Below are positions 41,440 through 50,601 of a DNA stretch of 64,000 nt, in pieces (position 1 is the stretch's first letter; the number at the start of each line of letters is the position of its first letter). Made by a program: the position numbers and the translations under genes. Source of the stretch: Lacticaseibacillus suilingensis. Its GTDB lineage: Bacteria; Bacillota; Bacilli; Lactobacillales; Lactobacillaceae. Location: positions 1-64,000 of the forward strand of contig NZ_BOLV01000016.1 of the NCBI RefSeq assembly GCF_016861845.1. Direction: 5' to 3'. The notes beneath the pieces were generated by a model. That model had not been told where the DNA came from and made no database searches. It saw only the letters and a program-made list of their open reading frames with translations.

Positions 41440-43119
41440 ATGCTGAAATATTTAACGGCAAAAAAGGGTCAACTCGCCCTGACGATGACGGTAGCGGTCA
41501 TGGCGGTGTGTGGCTATGTGGGCTGGAGTTTTCTGCTGCAAATCGTCGTCGATATCGCCACTGGCAAACGGACTGGCAGTCTGGTTGCGGTGGCGGGACT
41601 GATGGTCCTGTATATGGTGGTGATGGATACAGTCGGAGCGTTTGACCGCTACTTGCGGCCCAGTTTGAAATGGGCCGCGGCGGGCCGGGCGCGCAAAGCG
41701 CTGATGGCCCAAGCCTTGGCCCTGTCGCCCGCAGCGTTCGGTGAAGTTGGCGTGGGTAGCATGGTGGGCAAGTTGACGAAACAAGTCGATAACATCACTG
41801 AGAGTTACTTTGGCCAGTGGTTGTGGCTGTTCTATCTCGGCGTGCAAATCATTGTGGCCACACTGGCAACCATCAGTATCAGCCCCAGCGTCACGCTTTT
41901 GATCGTGGTACTGACCTTGCCCTCGCTCGTGTTTCCATTTTTGCTCAAAAAGGCTTTGCAGCAGGCTTCCGAGGCCCAGGTGACGGCCATCGACCGCTAT
42001 ACGGCCAAGGCCACGGACTTGCTCAGCGGGTTCACCACTTTAAAATTCGCGTTGGCTGGGCAGGCTGCGGCGCGCCAGCATGATCAGGCCGATGATGCGC
42101 TGGTCGCTGCCCAAACGCGGAACACGCGCATTCAAGCCATCAGCAACGCGATTTCTTCGGTTCTGAACGACCTGACCTACATGGCGGCTTGGTTCGTTGG
42201 GGCGATTATGGTCCGCGCCGGTCAGATGGACATGGGGCAAATGGTGGTGTTTAGCACGCTGACAGGCTACCTGAGTTTCCCCATGATGTCACTGACTGAG
42301 GACTTGCCGACGTTGATTGGCGGTATTCAAGCGGCGCGGCAACTGGAATTGTTCATTGCCTCGCCTAATGCTAAGGCGCGAAGCCAGGCGCTGCCGCAAC
42401 TGCATGCCGAACTAGCGTGCATCGATGCGAGTTATGCCGTTGGTGGCCAGACCATTTTGAATCACGTGAAACTCCAGCTCACCCCGGGGCAGAAAGTGCT
42501 GTTGGTTGGTGCTAGCGGTAGTGGAAAAACGACTTTGGTGCGACTGCTGTTGGGGGAGGTGATGCCATCGCAAGGCGAGGCCCTGTTGTTTGGTGCACCA
42601 GCCGCAGAGCTGGCGCGGCACGCCGTGTACCAGCGGATTGGCTTCATGGCGCAGGCGGGGCATGTTTTCACTGGTACCGTCCGCGAGAATATGAGCTTGT
42701 TCACTGAGAGTTTTACCGATGAAGCCATGACCACGGCGTTGAAGCGGGCGGGGCTCAGCGGCTGGCTGACTGCGCACAGTTTAGGCACCATGGTGAGTGC
42801 CGACAGTCCGTTGCTGTCAGGTGGGGAAAAGCAGCGCCTTGCGCTCGCCCGCATTTTTCTACGGGATTATTCCTATTATATCTTTGATGAACTGACGACT
42901 GGTCTGGATCCGCACATCGCAGCGGGATTGCAGCGCGACCTTTTTGACATGGCCCAAGGCTTTTTGATGATCACGCATACGTATAACGAGGCGGCCTTTG
43001 CCCAAGCAGACCAAATTATTGTGCTGGAAAAGGGGCATGTCATTGCGCAAGGTCAGGCGCAAACACCGGCCGTGCAAGCGGCGCTGCAACAACTAGAGCT
43101 AACGCAACAGCTGAGTTAA
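41440..43119 (+). CDS. ABC exporter half-transporter (CydC/D-like)
   Basis: A 559-residue fusion of a six-helix membrane domain (about 1-310) and an ATPase (about 345-559). The ATPase has Walker A VGASGSGKTT, signature LSGGEKQRLALA and Walker B YIFDELTTGLDP, where the usual DEPT reads DELT. The membrane domain resembles CydC/CydD-type and peptide exporters. ATG 41440 is chosen because the longer open frame would run through the leader terminator; AGGAG lies six bases upstream. It may act as a homodimer. Substrate unknown. Confidence 0.88.
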   Translation: MLKYLTAKKGQLALTMTVAVMAVCGYVGWSFLLQIVVDIATGKRTGSLVAVAGLMVLYMVVMDTVGAFDRYLRPSLKWAAAGRARKALMAQALALSPAAFGEVGVGSMVGKLTKQVDNITESYFGQWLWLFYLGVQIIVATLATISISPSVTLLIVVLTLPSLVFPFLLKKALQQASEAQVTAIDRYTAKATDLLSGFTTLKFALAGQAAARQHDQADDALVAAQTRNTRIQAISNAISSVLNDLTYMAAWFVGAIMVRAGQMDMGQMVVFSTLTGYLSFPMMSLTEDLPTLIGGIQAARQLELFIASPNAKARSQALPQLHAELACIDASYAVGGQTILNHVKLQLTPGQKVLLVGASGSGKTTLVRLLLGEVMPSQGEALLFGAPAAELARHAVYQRIGFMAQAGHVFTGTVRENMSLFTESFTDEAMTTALKRAGLSGWLTAHSLGTMVSADSPLLSGGEKQRLALARIFLRDYSYYIFDELTTGLDPHIAAGLQRDLFDMAQGFLMITHTYNEAAFAQADQIIVLEKGHVIAQGQAQTPAVQAALQQLELTQQLS

Positions 43120-43120
43120 A

Positions 43121-43142
43121 AAGGTGCTGGGCACCTTTCTGA
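43121..43142 (+). terminator. Rho-independent terminator
   Basis: AAAGGTGC pairs with GCACCTTT with a three-base loop. The T tract is short. Confidence 0.6.
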
Positions 43143-43323
43143 CGAAGAAACGGAGAATGGCGGTCGAATTTGGCCGTTATTTTTATACGCCAAAGCGTGT
43201 GTTATCAAGCATTGTCAGGTACCAAGGATGAATAATGCAATTATACTCCATAAATATATATAAAAAGGATATTTACTTCCAAACTAAAACAGGGTACCAT
43301 ATGCGGTGAAAGGAGGAGGTCAA

Positions 43324-44010
43324 ATGGACTTGAATCAGATTCATCATCAGTTGATTGTTTCGTGCCAGGCGCTGCCGGATGAACCGCTGCACAGCAGTTT
43401 CATCATGGGACGGCTGGCGATTGCGGCCAAAGAAGGTGGCGCTAAGGGCATTCGTGCCAATTCGGTGCCGGATATTCAAGAAATTCAGCGGCAAGTTGAT
43501 TTGCCCGTTATTGGTATTATCAAACGCGACTACCCCGATTCGGAGGTGTATATCACCGCCACGATGAAAGAGGTACGTGAACTGATTGACGGGACCAAGG
43601 CAGAGGTGATTGCCACTGATGCCACGAATCGCAAGCGGCCGCACGATGAGCAACTGCCAGATCTCGTGGCCGCCATTCACGCCGCGGGTCGGCTGGCGAT
43701 GGCAGATATCTCGAACTTCGACGAAGGGGTGGTTGCTAGCAAACTGGGCTTTGATCTGATTTCGACGACCATGTCAGGCTACACGCCGTACACGCCGCAA
43801 CGGGATTTGCCGGATTTTGACTTGTTGAGCAAGCTGGCGCAAGCAGTGACCACCCCAATTATCTTGGAAGGTCACACGTATGAACCCGAACATGTCACCC
43901 ACGCGTTTGAATTGGGCGCATATTCCGCCGTTGTCGGCGGTGCCATCACGCGGCCGCAGCAGATTACCGCGCGCTACACTAGGACCATCGCTGCATATAA
44001 CGCTAAATAG
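43324..44010 (+). CDS. nanE: N-acetylmannosamine-6-phosphate 2-epimerase
   Basis: A 228-residue TIM-barrel enzyme that converts ManNAc-6-phosphate to GlcNAc-6-phosphate. Motifs include GAKGIRANSVPDI, PVIGIIKRDYP and ILEGHTYEPEHV, as in NanE. ATG 43324 follows AAAGGAGGAGG. It leads a cluster of nanE, HAD phosphatase, DUF4127, PTS EIIC and rpiR. The 200-base gap before it is AT-rich (about 43240-43290) and contains the presumed promoter; no catabolite-response element was seen. No nanA or nanK is adjacent, so sialic acid is not the obvious source. Confidence 0.93.
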   Translation: MDLNQIHHQLIVSCQALPDEPLHSSFIMGRLAIAAKEGGAKGIRANSVPDIQEIQRQVDLPVIGIIKRDYPDSEVYITATMKEVRELIDGTKAEVIATDATNRKRPHDEQLPDLVAAIHAAGRLAMADISNFDEGVVASKLGFDLISTTMSGYTPYTPQRDLPDFDLLSKLAQAVTTPIILEGHTYEPEHVTHAFELGAYSAVVGGAITRPQQITARYTRTIAAYNAK

Positions 44011-44026
44011 AAATAGGTTGATTATA

Positions 44027-44806
44027 TTGAAGAAATTATTGGTTTGTGATTTAGACGGGACATTATTGGATTCCCATAATCAGATTGATGACGCCAGCTT
44101 GGCACGGCTGAAAAGCTATGTGCAAGCCGGCAACGAATTCGTCGTTTGCACCGGCCGACTCGATGAAGACATCAAGTATGTTGAGCGTCAAATCGGCGTG
44201 GCTGGGGCTTATCGTATCAGTCAAAATGGCGCCGTGGTGCGTGATCAAGCTGGCGACCTAGTGAGTCAAGCGACCATTCCTCATGCACTGGTCCCGACGA
44301 TAAACGGCATTGTGTTTGGCCAAGGTCTGCGCGTCGAAGTCTCCGATATCAACCATCGCTATTTTCCATCACCTCGCGATCCTTCACAGGTCGCTGAATT
44401 CGTTGATACTTCCATTGTCAAAAACGACTTGGTTGGCTTTATCGAACAGCCGAGCTTCCAGCCCGTCATTTACTTGATTTTTGGTGATACCGCCACCTTT
44501 AAGCCGCTGATCAAAGCACTCAAGGCGGCGTTAGGAAATCAAGTCAATGTGCAACAAACCAGTCCCAGTTCACTGGAAATCTTTTCGCCGCAAGCCTCTA
44601 AAGGCCAAGCCGTCCAAGCCCTAATCGAGCAGCGCCAGTTTGACCCTAAGCAAGTTTATGTGGCCGGGGATGCTGAGAACGACACGACGATGTTTGGCTT
44701 GACGCCGAATAGCTTCGCTGTGGGTAAGTTGGCAGACGCGCCAACGATTGCCGCCGCCAGCGCACATGTCGATAGCATCGCCGTATTGATTGAAAGGATG
44801 GCTTAA
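44027..44806 (+). CDS. Cof-type HAD phosphatase
   Basis: A 259-residue hydrolase. The nucleophile motif is VCDLDGTLLDS at the N-terminus, with later motif GDAENDTTMF, giving the Cof/class IIB cap arrangement. Such enzymes dephosphorylate sugar phosphates or flavin. TTG at 44027 is likely the start: AAATAGG lies nine bases upstream and the DxD motif follows directly; frames extending into nanE are not credible. The next gene begins four bases after the stop, so the two genes are co-transcribed. Confidence 0.85.
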   Translation: MKKLLVCDLDGTLLDSHNQIDDASLARLKSYVQAGNEFVVCTGRLDEDIKYVERQIGVAGAYRISQNGAVVRDQAGDLVSQATIPHALVPTINGIVFGQGLRVEVSDINHRYFPSPRDPSQVAEFVDTSIVKNDLVGFIEQPSFQPVIYLIFGDTATFKPLIKALKAALGNQVNVQQTSPSSLEIFSPQASKGQAVQALIEQRQFDPKQVYVAGDAENDTTMFGLTPNSFAVGKLADAPTIAAASAHVDSIAVLIERMA

Positions 44807-44809
44807 CCT

Positions 44810-46336
44810 GTGAGCAAAATTGTTTATATTCCGCTGGATGAGCGGCCATGCAATCTCGCTTATCCTTTGCGGCTGTTTACCCAGCTGGATGACGTGACGG
44901 TGGTCGCGCCACCGGCAGCCTTGCTGGGCCACAAAAAGCTACCAGCAAATGTGAGCGCTTTACGGGATTTCTTGAAGGCGGAAAGCGTCGATGCCGACGC
45001 GGTGGTGTATTCCACTGAAATGCTGGCTTATGGCGGCTTGTTGCCTTCCCGGATTTATCCTGAAGCGGACAAACCTGACATCGCCGACTATGAAGCCTTT
45101 CTGAAAGGGCTGAAGACTACCAATCCAGCGCTGAAACTGTACGGATCGAACTTGATTATGCGCACACCGCGCTACAGCAGTGGGGATGAGGAGCCAGCTT
45201 ATTATGAAGATTATGGCGCGGAGATTTTTCGCTACGGTTGGCTGATTGATAAGGAAAACCGCGAAGGCCTGGATGACGCCGAGCGCGCCGAAGAGCGGCA
45301 ATTAAGCCGAACCGTGCCGGCAGAGGATATCGCCGACTATGAGCAGCGCCGCGAGAATAATCTCAAGGTCAACTTGGCCAATATCGATTTGGTTCGGGCC
45401 GGCGTGATTGACTATCTGGCTATTCCGCAAGATGACAGCGCCCCTTATGGCTATACCGCACATGACCAGGCCGCCGTTTATCCGCTGATCAAAAAAACGC
45501 GACTGCAAGCACGCATCGGTACCTATCCTGGTGCCGATGAAGCAGGATACACCCTGCTGGCGCGGGCGGTGCAAGGTTTGACCGGTGGCAGTTTCAGCAT
45601 CTATCCGCTGTATGCCAGTGAGATTGGTAAAACTCAAATTCCTCTTTATGAAGATCGGCCGCTGTGCGAAAGTGTGAAGTCGCACATTCTGTCGGCTGGG
45701 GCGCAAGTCGCCTTAAGCCCAGACAGCGCTGATTTGATCTTGGCAGTGAACACGCCAGGCAAGCAGATGATTGAAGCACGTGATCAGCGTACCCATGCCG
45801 ATGTCACCTATGATACTTACCGCAATCTTCGCGCTTTTGTTTCGCAGATTGGTGGGTTACTGGATGCCGGCAAAGCCGTGGCAGTGGCGGACAGTGCCTA
45901 TGCCAATGGCGCCGATCTGGAGCTCATCGAGATGTTGGACACCCAAGGCTTGCTACCCAAGCTGGCGGCTTACCGCGGCTGGAACACCAATTGCAACACG
46001 CTGGGCAGTACCATTAGTGCCGCGATGATTCAGCGTAACGCAAAGCCGGCAGTACGCTGGCATGAGATTTTGACCGCGCTCTTGGATGATGCGTTTTATC
46101 AAAGCGTCGTCCGCGGCGAGGTTACCGACAACTGGCTGCCTCGGTTTGGACTCAATTACTTCGACCTAAAAGACCAGGCCGATGCCGTGGGGGCCGAAGT
46201 GGCCAAGCAGATTGAAGCGCTGGCTACCACCACGCTGCAACATTCATTGGCTGGGGCCAAGCTCCAGCCGCAAATCAGTTTTCCTTGGAACCGCATGTTT
46301 GAAATTAATTGTGCCTATACCACCTTGGAGGTGTGA
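44810..46336 (+). CDS. DUF4127 family protein
   Basis: A 508-residue cytoplasmic protein. The family's conserved start, YIPLDERPCN, is present, with TEMLAYGGLLPSR, DDSAPYG and DSAYANGADLEL further on. Biochemical function of the family is not known to me. GTG at 44810 lies four bases after the HAD gene and AAAGGA is upstream. Its place between nanE and a PTS permease suggests a role in cleaving or modifying an imported amino-sugar conjugate. Confidence 0.85.
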   Translation: MSKIVYIPLDERPCNLAYPLRLFTQLDDVTVVAPPAALLGHKKLPANVSALRDFLKAESVDADAVVYSTEMLAYGGLLPSRIYPEADKPDIADYEAFLKGLKTTNPALKLYGSNLIMRTPRYSSGDEEPAYYEDYGAEIFRYGWLIDKENREGLDDAERAEERQLSRTVPAEDIADYEQRRENNLKVNLANIDLVRAGVIDYLAIPQDDSAPYGYTAHDQAAVYPLIKKTRLQARIGTYPGADEAGYTLLARAVQGLTGGSFSIYPLYASEIGKTQIPLYEDRPLCESVKSHILSAGAQVALSPDSADLILAVNTPGKQMIEARDQRTHADVTYDTYRNLRAFVSQIGGLLDAGKAVAVADSAYANGADLELIEMLDTQGLLPKLAAYRGWNTNCNTLGSTISAAMIQRNAKPAVRWHEILTALLDDAFYQSVVRGEVTDNWLPRFGLNYFDLKDQADAVGAEVAKQIEALATTTLQHSLAGAKLQPQISFPWNRMFEINCAYTTLEV

Positions 46337-46341
46337 TAAAC

Positions 46342-47637
46342 ATGGAAAATAAAGACAGCAATCATTTTGTTCAAGCGCTGCTGGTCGGCGCGAATAAGTT
46401 CTCGGAACAGAAACATATCATGGCGATTCGTGATGGTTTCATCACGTTGATGCCTGCCACCATCATTGCGTCATTTTGGGTCCTGATTAATAACCTGGTG
46501 CTCGGCGCTAATGGTCTCCTTGGTAAGTTTGCCTGGGCGGCTAAGCTGACTTTGATTGGCGGCCAGGTTTACAATGCGACACTCGGCATCCTCGCGATTT
46601 TGATTGCGTACACGATTGGCGAACGCCTGACTCGTGCGTACAAAGGCGATGATCCTTCCTTCGGTGGGGTCTTCGGCGTCATCAGCTTCTTCGTGCTTTT
46701 GCCAGCGAGCTTGGCGGTGACCACGGCCACTGGTAAGAATGTAACCGTCGCGGCGATTTTCTCCCAGAACGAAACTAGTGCCACTGGCATGTTCTTAGCG
46801 ATTATCTCCAGCTTGATTGGGGTGACCTTGCTGTGCAAGTTCAACAAAATCGACAAACTGCGCATCAAGATGCCAGACTCGGTGCCACCAGCATTGGCTA
46901 AGTCCTTCAACGTCTTGATTCCAGCCTTCCTGGTTTCCTTGATTTTCGGTGTGGTCGACTTCGCCGTTGAAGTCGGATTGAACACCAATTGGCCAGATCT
47001 GATTGTCAAATTCTTCCAGGCGCCACTGGTTGGCGGCTTCCAGAGTTTGGCCGGGATTTTGATGTATGTCTTCTTGAGTAACTTCCTGTGGGCCTTTGGT
47101 TTGCACGGGACCTTCATTCTGGGCTCCATCGGCGAACCAGTGCTGCTGACGTCTCTGCAGCAAAACATGGACGCTTTGAAGGCCAATGCAGCCTTGCCTA
47201 ACATTGTGACCAAGCCATTCTTGGATGCCTTTGCTTGGTGCGGTGGCGGTGGTATGATCCTTTGCCTGATTTTGGCCGTACTGCTCGCTTCCAAGCGTGA
47301 AGACTACCGGACCATTGCTAAGGTTGGTTTGGTGCCATCACTGTTCAACGTTTCGGAACCGATTATGTTTGGGATGCCAGTGGTCTTCAACCCAATTCTG
47401 GGTATTCCGCTGGTCATCACGCCATTGGTGACCACCACCATTGCCTACTTCGCCACAGCGGCTGGTCTGGTTGCCCGCACCTCTGTCATGACGCCATGGA
47501 CCACGCCTGCAGTCATTTCCGGCTATCTGGCCACGAATGGTGACTGGCGCGCTTCTATTTTGCAAATCATCTTGATTGCCATTGGGACGCTAATCTACTT
47601 CCCATTCGTTCGCTTCGCTAATCGCACCAAGGACTAA
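46342..47637 (+). CDS. PTS sugar transporter EIIC, cellobiose/lactose family
   Basis: A 431-residue membrane permease of the PTS lactose/N,N'-diacetylchitobiose/cellobiose family, about 8-10 helices. Features are the N-terminal helix start IRDGFITLMPATIIASFWVL, NLLWxFGLHG-like NFLWAFGLHGTFI, and FNVSEPIMFGMPVVFNP. EIIA and EIIB are not adjacent, so it must share them from elsewhere. TTGGAGG precedes the ATG. Cluster context suggests a ManNAc-containing or similar disaccharide. Confidence 0.92.
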   Translation: MENKDSNHFVQALLVGANKFSEQKHIMAIRDGFITLMPATIIASFWVLINNLVLGANGLLGKFAWAAKLTLIGGQVYNATLGILAILIAYTIGERLTRAYKGDDPSFGGVFGVISFFVLLPASLAVTTATGKNVTVAAIFSQNETSATGMFLAIISSLIGVTLLCKFNKIDKLRIKMPDSVPPALAKSFNVLIPAFLVSLIFGVVDFAVEVGLNTNWPDLIVKFFQAPLVGGFQSLAGILMYVFLSNFLWAFGLHGTFILGSIGEPVLLTSLQQNMDALKANAALPNIVTKPFLDAFAWCGGGGMILCLILAVLLASKREDYRTIAKVGLVPSLFNVSEPIMFGMPVVFNPILGIPLVITPLVTTTIAYFATAAGLVARTSVMTPWTTPAVISGYLATNGDWRASILQIILIAIGTLIYFPFVRFANRTKD

Positions 47638-47652
47638 GCTAGTCCCTCCGCT

Positions 47653-47668
47653 GTGCTATAATTCATAG
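47653..47668 (+). promoter_or_regulatory. Extended -10 promoter of rpiR
   Basis: TGTGCTATAAT lies about 30 bases before the start, a consensus TATAAT with an upstream TG. No clear -35 is seen. It suggests that the regulator is also transcribed on its own. Confidence 0.55.
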
Positions 47669-47691
47669 CAGAGAGTGAAGGGGTGAACAGG

Positions 47692-48507
47692 ATGGATGTT
47701 TTAACCACGATTAACGGCTTTTATCCATCACTTACGAAAGCCGAACGGAAAATTGCCCAGTATGTGCTGGTCAATTCAGAAGATGTGCAACATCTATCGA
47801 TTGGCGACTTAGCGGCGAAGGCCCAAGTTGCGGAAACTACCGTCATCAGGTTCTGTCGCAAGTTGCGTTTCAAAGGGTTCCAAGACTTCAAACTGCAGCT
47901 CGCTCGCGATTTGGCGGTGATCTCGGTCAATCAGGAAACCCCGGACGACAAAGACGAGCTGCCCACCAGCGAGTATGTGGAGTACCTGAAACGGCTACAA
48001 AAAGCGGTTTTGCCGGAACATTTGGCAGCAGTGGCTAAAGCCATCGATCAGGCGCATGCCGTGTGCATCTTCGGTGCCGGTATTTCCGCCATGGTTGGGA
48101 ACTATTTTAAAACTCGCCTGACGCGGATGGGGGTCGCGGTGATTTTCGACCCAGACATTCACCTGCAAGCTATCGATATTGCCTTGCTGCAAGCGGATGA
48201 TGTGGTGGTCGCGATTTCTAATACTGGTAATACCCGCGATTTGCTCCAAAACGTCGCTATCGCCAAGCGCTTCGGCGTGGACATCATTGCCATTACCAAC
48301 TACCTGAACACCAAGCTGACCCAAGCGAGCGACTTCACATTGGCCCCGCCTGCTGGCAGTGGTCGTGACAGTTCCGACTTTCTGCCGGTGCTTGGCCAGC
48401 TCACCATTATCGACCTGATTTGTCAGCAGCTGCGTGAGCTCAATCCAAAACGCACGCAGCTACTCAAGGACCGCATCAACGATGCCTTGATCAACCGGGT
48501 CGATTAA
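47692..48507 (+). CDS. RpiR-family sugar-phosphate regulator
   Basis: A 271-residue regulator. The N-terminal helix-turn-helix (LSIGDLAAKAQVAETTVIRFCRKL) is followed by a SIS sugar-phosphate-binding domain (about 120-250, ICIFGAGISAMVGNYF, AISNTGNTRDLL). It likely controls the nanE-EIIC cluster in response to a sugar phosphate such as ManNAc-6-P or GlcNAc-6-P. ATG 47692 follows AAGGGG. A strong terminator follows. Confidence 0.92.
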   Translation: MDVLTTINGFYPSLTKAERKIAQYVLVNSEDVQHLSIGDLAAKAQVAETTVIRFCRKLRFKGFQDFKLQLARDLAVISVNQETPDDKDELPTSEYVEYLKRLQKAVLPEHLAAVAKAIDQAHAVCIFGAGISAMVGNYFKTRLTRMGVAVIFDPDIHLQAIDIALLQADDVVVAISNTGNTRDLLQNVAIAKRFGVDIIAITNYLNTKLTQASDFTLAPPAGSGRDSSDFLPVLGQLTIIDLICQQLRELNPKRTQLLKDRINDALINRVD

Positions 48508-48521
48508 CTGAAGTATGCTTG

Positions 48522-48551
48522 AAGACATCCGTTGCGGCGGATGTCTTTTTG
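48522..48551 (+). terminator. Rho-independent terminator
   Basis: AGACATCCG pairs with CGGATGTCT and is followed by TTTTG. It ends the sugar cluster. Confidence 0.85.
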
Positions 48552-48609
48552 CGCCCGCTGAAGGATCTGGTATAATCCAAGCAACATTGAGGAAGCGAGG
48601 AGACTATGC

Positions 48610-49419
48610 ATGCAAAATGAACTTGACCAGTTGCTGGCTCAGCCTAATCCGTTGTCTTTCACCGATGCTCAAATCCAATGGCTACTGGCCCACATTGGTG
48701 ATCCGGACGGTGCCATCCGCGATGGCCTGACCTATACGCTGTTGGCTCGCGGTTTTATGGCCGGCGGCTTCACCGGCGCTCAAAAGCAGGCGATTGCTCG
48801 CCAAACCATGGGCAATGAGGTCCTTTTTGCCGGTCAGGGCCTCGAGTCTGATTTGATCTTCACCCGCAGTTTCACAGCGCTGCTCGGCGCCTTAATACTA
48901 AGTGCAGATGCTGAATCAACGTTTCTGACCGATGAGCAGCGCCAGGTCTGGTTTGCGCAGGCGCTGAAGTATCTGCCCAGCGAAACCGATCGCCGCGGTT
49001 ATGTGCCAGGCCACGGCTGGGCGCATGCGATTGCGCATGGCAGTGATTTCCTGGACGCTGCGGTGCAGCATCCCGCGTTTCCAGCAGTGGAACTGGGGGC
49101 CGCGGCGCAGGCGGTCAGCACAGTCCTGCTTGCCACGACTGCCGCTTTCACCGATGATGAAGAGGAACGCCTAGCAGTGGTGTGGTGCAGTATCGCCAAG
49201 CGGCCGGGTGGCGAAGCGTTAGTCATTGGCCAGCTACAGGCGTGCAGCCAGCAGGTTTGGACCAGCTACAAGCAGGCTCCGGCGGCTGTTCAGTATTATT
49301 ACCGAGTGAGCACGTTTAAGCGGGTGTGCGAGGCCCTGTTTTTCCTGGACTCTAGCCTGAAAGCGGCCGCACAGGATGAAATAGATTTGTATTTCAAGCA
49401 GATGGGTTTTCTGGATTAA
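48610..49419 (+). CDS. DUF2785 family protein
   Basis: A 269-residue, mostly helical cytoplasmic protein. The family motif GHGWAHAIAHGSDFLDA lies near residue 138. Function unknown. ATG 48610 follows GAGGAG; a nearby ATG four bases earlier is in a frame that stops at once. It is monocistronic with an AT-rich tail before the ilvE promoter. Confidence 0.85.
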   Translation: MQNELDQLLAQPNPLSFTDAQIQWLLAHIGDPDGAIRDGLTYTLLARGFMAGGFTGAQKQAIARQTMGNEVLFAGQGLESDLIFTRSFTALLGALILSADAESTFLTDEQRQVWFAQALKYLPSETDRRGYVPGHGWAHAIAHGSDFLDAAVQHPAFPAVELGAAAQAVSTVLLATTAAFTDDEEERLAVVWCSIAKRPGGEALVIGQLQACSQQVWTSYKQAPAAVQYYYRVSTFKRVCEALFFLDSSLKAAAQDEIDLYFKQMGFLD

Positions 49420-49463
49420 CCATGATCAATCATTAAAAACGCATTGCGGTTTGGCCAAATCGC

Positions 49464-49492
49464 TTGCAAGTGGGCGCATTCCTTTGTACGAT
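49464..49492 (+). promoter_or_regulatory. Promoter of ilvE
   Basis: TTGCAA (49464-49469), 17 bases, TACGAT (49487-49492). The start would fall near 49499, about 28 bases before the GTG. Confidence 0.6.
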
Positions 49493-49526
49493 GCGGACAG
49501 ACGAGTCTTTCAGAGGAGGAAGCAGC

Positions 49527-50549
49527 GTGGCAGTAGATATCGATTGGAATGCATTAGGCTTTAATTACATGGAGTTGCCTTATCGCTATGAGGCGCACTT
49601 CAAGGACGGCGCGTGGGATGAAGGCGGGTTGGTGCAAGGCAATACCTTGCAGCTGAACGTCGGCAGCCCGGCGCTGCATTATGGCCAATCTGCCTTTGAA
49701 GGCTTGAAGGCCTATCGCACGAAAAAAGGCACCATCCAGCTGTTTCGTCCGGATCTCAACGCCCAGCGGCTGCAAGATTCCGCCAGCAAGCTCTTGATGC
49801 CGCCAGTCCCGACTGATCAGTTTCTCGTCGCGGCTAAGCAGGTGGTGGCCGCCAACGCTGACTATGTGCCGCCATACGGTACCGGGGCGACGCTGTACCT
49901 GCGGCCGCTGCTGCTCGGCGTCGGGCCAAATATCGGGGTGGCGCCGGCCAAGGAATATCTGTTCACGATTTTTGCGATGCCAGTCGGCGCATACTACAAA
50001 GGCGGCATGGTGCCGACTAAGTTCATCGTGGCCGATCATTTCGACCGCGCGGCGCATTATGGCACCGGGCAAAGCAAGGTCGGCGGCAACTATGCAGCCA
50101 GCTTGCAAGCTGGCAAATATGCTCATGAGCATGGCTACGGGGATGCGATTTACCTCGACCCAATCGAGCACAAGTACATCGAAGAAGTCGGCAGCGCGAA
50201 CTTCTTTGCCATCACCAAGGACGGCAAACGGTTCTTGACGCCGCAGTCGCCGTCGATTTTGCCGAGCATCACCCGGTGCTCCCTGCTCGCCTTAGCCCGC
50301 GACCGCTTTGGCTTGGATGCTGAGGAGACACAGATTCCCATCACGAGCCTCGCTGACTTCGCCGAAGCCGGGGCTTGCGGCACGGCGGCGGTGATTACGC
50401 CAATCGACAGCATCACCTACCATGACCAAGTCCATCAATTCGGGGATGGTGGCATTGGAACGGTGACACAGCGGCTGTATGATGAGCTGACCGGCATCCA
50501 ATTCGGCGATGTGCCAGCGCCGGCTGGTTGGACAGTCACTGTAGGCTAG
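49527..50549 (+). CDS. ilvE: Branched-chain amino-acid aminotransferase
   Basis: A 340-residue PLP-dependent class IV aminotransferase interconverting leucine, isoleucine or valine with their 2-oxo acids. Motifs include LHYGQSAFEGLKAYR, the PLP lysine in GQSKVGGNYA, EEVGSANFFAI and the C-terminal GTAAVITPI. GTG 49527 is chosen because AGAGGAGGAAG lies six bases upstream. It converges with a D-2-hydroxyisocaproate dehydrogenase-like gene that could reduce its 2-oxo product. Lactobacilli use this route to degrade leucine. Confidence 0.96.
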   Translation: MAVDIDWNALGFNYMELPYRYEAHFKDGAWDEGGLVQGNTLQLNVGSPALHYGQSAFEGLKAYRTKKGTIQLFRPDLNAQRLQDSASKLLMPPVPTDQFLVAAKQVVAANADYVPPYGTGATLYLRPLLLGVGPNIGVAPAKEYLFTIFAMPVGAYYKGGMVPTKFIVADHFDRAAHYGTGQSKVGGNYAASLQAGKYAHEHGYGDAIYLDPIEHKYIEEVGSANFFAITKDGKRFLTPQSPSILPSITRCSLLALARDRFGLDAEETQIPITSLADFAEAGACGTAAVITPIDSITYHDQVHQFGDGGIGTVTQRLYDELTGIQFGDVPAPAGWTVTVG

Positions 50550-50562
50550 AGCGCAAACAAAC

Positions 50563-50600
50563 GAAGACCCGCCACCGCAAAATTGGTGACGGGTCTTCAG
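50563..50600. terminator. Bidirectional terminator between ilvE and hicD
   Basis: GAAGACCCG pairs with CGGGTCTTC across an inner CCACC/GGTGA part; A-rich and T-rich flanks suit both directions. Confidence 0.85.
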
Positions 50601-50601
50601 T

